DNA from: Pseudopedobacter sp036379295
GTDB lineage: Bacteria > Bacteroidota > Bacteroidia > Sphingobacteriales > Sphingobacteriaceae
Assembly: GCA_036379295.1 (NCBI GenBank)
Contig: DASVGY010000099.1
Location: 1 to 37,360 of the forward strand
Length of the DNA stretch: 37,360 nt
Direction of reading: 5' to 3'
Part shown: one piece after another, positions 32,597 to 37,360 of the stretch
How the letters are laid out: each line of letters begins with the position of its first letter
Numbering within the stretch: the first letter of the stretch is position 1
Translations under genes and position numbers: made by a program
The notes under the pieces: model-generated
Told to the model about the DNA's origin: nothing
The model's input: the letters and a program-made list of their open reading frames with translations, nothing else
Database searches by the model: none

Positions 32597-34729
32597 TTAC
32601 TCCACAATCAAGCTAAAATCTATCTGCCTCTTGCCTAAATCTACGCGTTTAACTTTAATTTTCACTTCATCACCTAGTTGATAGGTGCGCTTTTTTCTTT
32701 GGCCAATAATGCAATAATTTTTCTCATCTAAAACGTAAAAATCATCAGAAATATCGCGTAAACGTATCATACCCTCACATTTGTTCTCTTGTATTTCTAC
32801 GTACATTCCCCACTCGGTAACGCCCGAGATGATACCCATATAAGTCTGACCAATATTATCTTCCAAATATTCAGCTTGTTTGTATTTGATAGAGGCTCTT
32901 TCTGCATCAGCGGCTTTTTTCTCCATTTGCGAGGCATGCTGACACATTTTCTCGTAATGTTCGGCATTTACACTATCGCCACCATTTAGATAATAACTTA
33001 ACAAGCGGTGAACCATCACATCCGGATAACGACGGATAGGAGAGGTGAAATGGGTGTAAAAATCAAAAGCCAAACCATAATGGCTGCTACTTTTGGTAGT
33101 GTAAATTGCTTTTGCCATAGACCTAATGGCTAGCTGAGTTAATACGTTTTGTTCTTTTGTTCCTTCCACATCAGCCATTAACTTGTTTAAACTTTTGGCG
33201 GTATCTCTATCAGACTTGGTAGAGATTTTATGTCCAAATTTTGATGCAAATGCAGCAAAGGCAGCTAAACTTTCTGGCTTTGGCGAATCATGCGCTCTGT
33301 AAACAAAAGTGTATCTGTGCTTTCCTTTCCCTTTTTTAGCGATGAATTCTGCAACTTTCTTATTTGCCAAAAGCATAAAATCTTCAATGAGCTTGTGGGC
33401 ATCTTTACGTTCCTTTACATAAACGCCGATGGGTTTTCCTTGCTCATCCAACTTAAATTTAACTTCGGTAGATTCAAAACTGATGGCACCATGCTTAAAC
33501 TTCCTTTCTCTTAAAATATGAGCCAAATGATTCAGTTTTAATATTTCTTCAACATAATCGCCGGCTTTATTTTCTATAATTTCCTGCACTTCCTCATAAG
33601 CAAAGCGCCTGTCGCTGTAAATCACAGTTTTACCAAACCATTCGTTCACCAAATTAGCGTTCTCGTCCATTTCAAAAACTGCGGAAAAACACAGTTTCTC
33701 TTCTTTTGGCCTTAGCGAACACAAGTTGTTTGATAAAATTTCTGGCAACATCGGGATAACGCGGTCTACCAAATAAACAGAGGTTCCACGCTCATAAGCT
33801 TCTTTATCTAAAACACTATCCGGAATTAAGTAGTGCGATACATCGGCAATGTGTACACCTACTTCATAATTTCCATTTTCTAAAGTTTTAAAAGATATAG
33901 CATCGTCAAAATCCTTAGCATCAAAGGGGTCGATAGTAAACGTCAGGGTTTTTCTAAAATCCCGTCTTTTGGCAATTTCTTCGTGGGTAATCTCAGCGGA
34001 AATGGCCTCAGCTTCCTTTTCAACTTCGTCCGGAAATGCCAATGGAAAACCGTATTCCGCCAAAATGGCGTTCATTTCGGTGTTATTTTCGCCCTGTTTG
34101 CCCAAAACGCTTTTAATAACACCCACCGGGTTTTTTGCTCCGGCTGGCCAATCAACAATCCTTGCCAAAGCTTTAACGCCGTTTCTTGCCCCGTTCAAAT
34201 CCTCTAAAGGGATAAAAATATCATGCAGCATTTTACGGTCATCCGGAATAAAAAACGCAAAATGCTGGCTAAGCTTAACAATGCCGGTAAACTCCATTTT
34301 AGCCCGTTCTAAAATTTCAACCACTTCGCCTTCCTTGCGTTTGCCTTTGCTACTTTCGTACACATGCAGTTTTACCTTATCGCCATGCAAAGCCGTACGT
34401 ACCTTTCTGGGAGCAATGTAAATGTCTTTTTCGAGCTCATCATCCGGAATCATAAATGCTGACCCATCATTAGACATGGCTATTTTCCCAGTTAAAAAAG
34501 CCTTGGTTTCATGCAACTTGTACTGCCCTTTACTTACTTCTAAAAAAATCCCCTTTTTGGCCTGCTCTTCCAAAATTTCGAGGATAGTAGTTTTAGAGTC
34601 GGGCTCTATAATATTTAACCTTTTTGTAATCTGGCGATGGTTTAAAGGCTTATTGCCCGATTTTTCAAGCACATTAGAAATAAGTTCTGTGAGTACTTTT
34701 TTTATGGAGTTACCTTGATGATTCGACAT
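32597..34729 (-). CDS. rnr: Ribonuclease R
   Basis: This is a 710-residue 3'-5' exoribonuclease of the RNase II/R family. It has an N-terminal winged-helix-like region (KPLNHRQITKRLNI), two cold-shock domains, the RNB catalytic domain with the four-Asp signature TIDPFDAKDFDDAIS, and GVHIADVSHYL, YLVDRVIPMLPEILSN and FTSPIRRYPDVMVHRLL. A C-terminal S1 domain (YMGIISGVTEWGMYVEIQEN) follows. It degrades structured RNA processively and takes part in rRNA and mRNA quality control. The Lys-rich tail of enterobacterial RNase R is absent. It reads toward the broken toxin-antitoxin locus and appears to be transcribed alone. Confidence 0.97.
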   Translation of the reverse strand: MSNHQGNSIKKVLTELISNVLEKSGNKPLNHRQITKRLNIIEPDSKTTILEILEEQAKKGIFLEVSKGQYKLHETKAFLTGKIAMSNDGSAFMIPDDELEKDIYIAPRKVRTALHGDKVKLHVYESSKGKRKEGEVVEILERAKMEFTGIVKLSQHFAFFIPDDRKMLHDIFIPLEDLNGARNGVKALARIVDWPAGAKNPVGVIKSVLGKQGENNTEMNAILAEYGFPLAFPDEVEKEAEAISAEITHEEIAKRRDFRKTLTFTIDPFDAKDFDDAISFKTLENGNYEVGVHIADVSHYLIPDSVLDKEAYERGTSVYLVDRVIPMLPEILSNNLCSLRPKEEKLCFSAVFEMDENANLVNEWFGKTVIYSDRRFAYEEVQEIIENKAGDYVEEILKLNHLAHILRERKFKHGAISFESTEVKFKLDEQGKPIGVYVKERKDAHKLIEDFMLLANKKVAEFIAKKGKGKHRYTFVYRAHDSPKPESLAAFAAFASKFGHKISTKSDRDTAKSLNKLMADVEGTKEQNVLTQLAIRSMAKAIYTTKSSSHYGLAFDFYTHFTSPIRRYPDVMVHRLLSYYLNGGDSVNAEHYEKMCQHASQMEKKAADAERASIKYKQAEYLEDNIGQTYMGIISGVTEWGMYVEIQENKCEGMIRLRDISDDFYVLDEKNYCIIGQRKKRTYQLGDEVKIKVKRVDLGKRQIDFSLIVE

Positions 34730-34885
34730 AGAGATACTAATAATCTTATTTAATGCTCAAAATATGGATTATGTTTTTAATATTTTGCTTTAAGCTGATT
34801 TTTAATGCTGGCTTAATGTTAACTTAATTTTCTGGAAACCTAAATGTAATTTTTATTTTAGCACTTTATTAAACCCAGAAACCTA

Positions 34886-35926
34886 ATGTTAAAAGATTTA
34901 GACGAAGCCTTTAAAAAAACGATAAACGGAAAGCAAGTTGGCATTTATTGGCTTAAAAATGATGAAGTGCGTGTTGGAATCTGTAATTATGGTGCAAGAA
35001 TTACGCATTATATAGTTGCAAACGGGGCTGCTGCGCTTGATATAGTTTTAGGGTTTGATAGTATTGATGAATACCTAGACAAAGAAAACGAGTTTTACTA
35101 TGGGGTAACCGTAGGCAGGTTTGCCAATAGGATAGAAGATGCAAAGTTTAGCTTAAACGGAAAAACTTATCATTTGGAAGCTAACAACGGCGGCAACAGT
35201 TTACATAGCGGTAGCATTGCCTTCCATAACCGGGCTTGGGATGTTGAACAAGCTAACGAAAATCAGGTTAATCTCTCAATTTTTAGCACCGATGGAGAAG
35301 GCGGTTTCCCTGGAAATTTGAGCTGCGAGGTGATATTTACCTTGACCGAAGAAAATGAACTAATTATTAACTACAGCGCCAAAAGCGATGAAGATACTGT
35401 GGTTAATTTAACTAACCACTCGTACTTTAATTTAAACGGAGCAGGAAACGGAACCATCTTAAATCATCAGATACGTATCAATGCAAACGAATTTGTTCCC
35501 ATTAAAGAAAATTGTATCCCTAAAGGAAATTTTGAAACTGTCGCCGGTACACCGTTTGATTTTTTGGAAGCTAAAACCGTTGAAAGAGATTTAAATCAAC
35601 AAAATGAACAACTAAAGTTTGGTAACGGTTACGACCATTCTTTTGCCATCAACCAAAACGAGTTACTCAATTTTGCAGCAGCTGCAAAAGGCGATAAAAC
35701 CGGCTTAACATTAGAAGTTTACACCACGCAGCCCGGTATGCAGTTTTATACCGGAAACTACTTAAACGGCCACCGTGGAAAGCTTGGCGGCAAGTATAGC
35801 GCACAAACCGGTTTCTGCTTTGAAACACAGCACCACCCCGATTCGCCAAACCAAGCTGCTTTCCCATCAACTGTTTTAAAAAAAGATGCTACGTTTAAAT
35901 CTACAACAGTTTTTAAAATTGTTTAA
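34886..35926 (+). CDS. galM: Aldose 1-epimerase (mutarotase)
   Basis: The 346-residue cytoplasmic-type protein has the galactose mutarotase fold, with the active-site residues visible: His107 (NSLHSG), His178 (NLTNHSYFNL, the general acid), Asp250 (GYDHSF) and Glu313 (FCFETQHHPDSPN, the general base). It interconverts alpha and beta anomers of aldoses such as galactose and glucose. No signal peptide is seen, unlike some Bacteroidota homologs. It has no operon partner here: 156 nt separate it from the divergent rnr, and 89 nt from the next gene. The preceding gap holds only AT-rich sequence with no clear promoter match. Confidence 0.96.
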   Translation: MLKDLDEAFKKTINGKQVGIYWLKNDEVRVGICNYGARITHYIVANGAAALDIVLGFDSIDEYLDKENEFYYGVTVGRFANRIEDAKFSLNGKTYHLEANNGGNSLHSGSIAFHNRAWDVEQANENQVNLSIFSTDGEGGFPGNLSCEVIFTLTEENELIINYSAKSDEDTVVNLTNHSYFNLNGAGNGTILNHQIRINANEFVPIKENCIPKGNFETVAGTPFDFLEAKTVERDLNQQNEQLKFGNGYDHSFAINQNELLNFAAAAKGDKTGLTLEVYTTQPGMQFYTGNYLNGHRGKLGGKYSAQTGFCFETQHHPDSPNQAAFPSTVLKKDATFKSTTVFKIV

Positions 35927-36015
35927 AACAATCAATTAAATTAATTTCGATATTTTATCAATCTTAATTAAATAAATTCTAATTTACCGTTTTTGTAAAG
36001 TATAATATTCTTAAA

Positions 36016-37152
36016 ATGAAAGTTTTGAACTTTATTGTGAAAAAAAATTTCCGAAATGCTTTTGTAGTTTGTCTTTGTGCGGTCCAACTGCTCGCTTCCT
36101 GTAGAAAAGATGAACGGGCAGTTCCTAAGCCAATGCCAGTAGATGAAGAGCTTAAACCATTTAAAGATTATAAATTCAGCAAGGAGGTTTTGGTTTTTCC
36201 TGATGTAGTTATCGGCAGGCTTAAATCAGACGGAACATATAACAAAAGTAGCACCATCGGCTGGACACACCCCTCCGTAAAATATTTTGAAAAGAAGTGG
36301 AACAATCATCAGTATTGGATGGCCATTACACCTTATCCTTCCGGAGTTAATGAATATGAAAATCCAACTATTTTTTGCTCGGATGATGGAAAAAGTTGGA
36401 AAGAACCGGGAGGCATTGATAACCCCATAGAGAAAGCACCGCCTGCGCCGGGTTATAATTCTGATGTGAACCTTTTGTTTGATAACGGTAAATTATATTG
36501 TTTTTGGCGTGGAATGGAAACTGTTGACCCCGTAAACCACAAAGTTATCAATGGTCGTACCTTATTATATAAAAGCTCGGTTGATGGAGTGCACTGGTCA
36601 GAAAAAAAGGTGATTACCACCTGGAATTATTTGGGTATTGATTTAATTGCGCCCGCAATTTTAAAAGAAAGCAATCGCTATTTCTGTTATGGTGTTTGCA
36701 CCGGCGAAACTACGCCGGGCGCTTATTACACAAATTACGCCATCAGGCGCAGCGAGGTTAGTTCTTTCGATGATGTTAAAGTGGATAGAGATAAAGGCTA
36801 TCAGTTGGTGAATATTGCAACTAGGCCATGGGGCGAAAACGAAGAACCTTGGCATATAGAGGTAAAAAAATTTCGTGAAAAGTGGTATATGATGGTTTCT
36901 ACAACCTATAATAACCAATACGGAAACGGCGGGCGACTTTTTTTTGGATTTAGTAATGATGGTATTAGTTTCACTTTCGGTGCAAAACCTATCTGTCCGC
37001 TAACAAATTGTTACAAATCTTCTTTTGAACTTTACGAGAACAAGAAACCTGGCGTAAGCAATATTAAATTGTGGCGTACATCAAGCAGTCCGTGGGCGGT
37101 TTATTTCGATGAGTTTTCTCTTGAAGGTTATTTTGACCAAAGTCCTGTTTAG
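36016..37152 (+). CDS. Lipoprotein with Asp-box (sialidase-like) beta-propeller, function unknown
   Basis: The 378-residue protein has a lipoprotein signal peptide with the lipobox LLASC (Cys29). The mature part has three Asp-box-like motifs: CSDDGKSWKEP, KSSVDGVHWSEK and SNDGISFTF. These mark beta-propeller blades in sialidases and related glycosidases. It also has WTHPSVKYFEKKW, YWMAITPYPSG, NEYENPTIF and EPWHIEVKKF. The spacing suggests a five- or six-bladed propeller, as in GH33 or GH43-like proteins. I cannot name the activity; neither an obvious sialidase Arg triad nor a GH43 catalytic set was confirmed. It is probably outer-membrane anchored. A secreted protein begins 123 nt downstream, which fits a carbohydrate-related locus continuing beyond the window. 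Confidence 0.75.
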   Translation: MKVLNFIVKKNFRNAFVVCLCAVQLLASCRKDERAVPKPMPVDEELKPFKDYKFSKEVLVFPDVVIGRLKSDGTYNKSSTIGWTHPSVKYFEKKWNNHQYWMAITPYPSGVNEYENPTIFCSDDGKSWKEPGGIDNPIEKAPPAPGYNSDVNLLFDNGKLYCFWRGMETVDPVNHKVINGRTLLYKSSVDGVHWSEKKVITTWNYLGIDLIAPAILKESNRYFCYGVCTGETTPGAYYTNYAIRRSEVSSFDDVKVDRDKGYQLVNIATRPWGENEEPWHIEVKKFREKWYMMVSTTYNNQYGNGGRLFFGFSNDGISFTFGAKPICPLTNCYKSSFELYENKKPGVSNIKLWRTSSSPWAVYFDEFSLEGYFDQSPV

Positions 37153-37160
37153 TTTGAGCA

Positions 37161-37181
37161 GCTAAAAGTTAAACTTTTAGC
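37161..37181 (+). repeat. Perfect hairpin after the Asp-box lipoprotein gene
   Basis: GCTAAAAGT and ACTTTTAGC form a 9-bp stem with a 3-nt loop, 9 nt after the stop codon. There is no T-run behind it, so it is a poor intrinsic terminator and may instead mark the mRNA end. Confidence 0.5.
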
Positions 37182-37275
37182 AATTCTTGTTCAGCTTTTA
37201 ATACTTGAAGGGTAACAAAATTAGTGTTAGCTTTATAATTAAGAGTGCAGGTTCCAGCACTAAACGCAAAAAACT

Positions 37276-37360
37276 ATGGCTAAGAATTTATTTTACCTTG
37301 CAATATTTTTAAGCATCGGCAACAATTTTTTATACTCACAAAGTTTACCAACTGATACGG
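37276..37360 (+). CDS. Secreted protein, N-terminal fragment cut by the window end
   Basis: The ATG at 37276 opens a frame that runs off the end of the window. The 28 visible residues form a signal peptide (MAKNLFYLAIFLSIGNNF, with likely cleavage near LYS-QSLP). Nothing more can be said of its function. The neighbouring lipoprotein reads in the same direction. Confidence 0.6.
   Translation, partial: MAKNLFYLAIFLSIGNNFLYSQSLPTDT

Noticed and set aside
33969..34421. A 150-codon plus-strand frame inside rnr
   Set aside because: Lies wholly opposite RNase R and has no recognisable family or independent start context.
1..37360. tRNA, rRNA, CRISPR arrays, insertion sequences and prophage genes
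   Set aside because: Read through for cloverleaf ends, regular spaced repeats, transposase motifs and terminal inverted repeats; none was seen, though short RNAs cannot be excluded by eye.

Overview
The window looks like a chromosomal segment from a low-GC member of the Bacteroidota, most likely the Sphingobacteriaceae (Pedobacter-like). The evidence is a complete gldK-gldL-gldM-gldN block plus sprE/porW (type IX secretion and gliding, known only from this phylum), an F-type ATP synthase locus that lacks atpD and atpC, a DUF4271-hemD pair, scarce Shine-Dalgarno sequences, a TTTG-N19-TAnnTTTG promoter, and a heparinase/chondroitinase-type PL8 lyase. This assignment is from gene content, not from a database match.

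Layout. 1-3410 (+): the 3' part of an Omp85/BamA-like outer-membrane protein, a DUF4271 membrane protein and a HemD-like protein, spaced by 4 nt and closed by an intrinsic terminator. 3556-8402 (+): a promoter and then gldKLMN, the type IX secretion core ring and motor. 8432-15524 (-): uvrC, a class A PBP and sprE/porW; sprE and the PBP overlap as TAATG, so a type IX component is translationally coupled to a peptidoglycan synthase. 15591-22740 (+): an M23 peptidase, a bactofilin, an AtpZ/AtpI-type protein, an unknown small membrane protein, then atpB-E-F-H-A-G. This run has several overlaps, a terminator-like hairpin after atpE and inverted repeats in two gaps. 23025-28647 (+): a PL8 polysaccharide lyase and an SNF2-family helicase. 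28705-29372 (+): a toxin-antitoxin pair with a PIN-domain toxin. 29446-30569 (+): a small membrane protein and a sterol-desaturase-family protein. 30778-34729 (-): a polyprenyl synthetase, a frameshifted vapC with its intact antitoxin, and RNase R. 34886-37360 (+): aldose 1-epimerase, a lipoprotein with Asp-box motifs, and the start of a secreted protein.

Most of the window is conserved housekeeping. The accessory part is 28.7-32.6 kb, which has two PIN-type toxin-antitoxin loci (one decayed) and a family of purine-rich repeats in both orientations. I do not see a clearly new defence or mobile system. The most notable signals are the mixed envelope/ATP-synthase operon, the extended exported N-terminus of AtpB, the hairpin between atpE and atpF, the single-base break in vapC, and the paired repeats around that broken locus.
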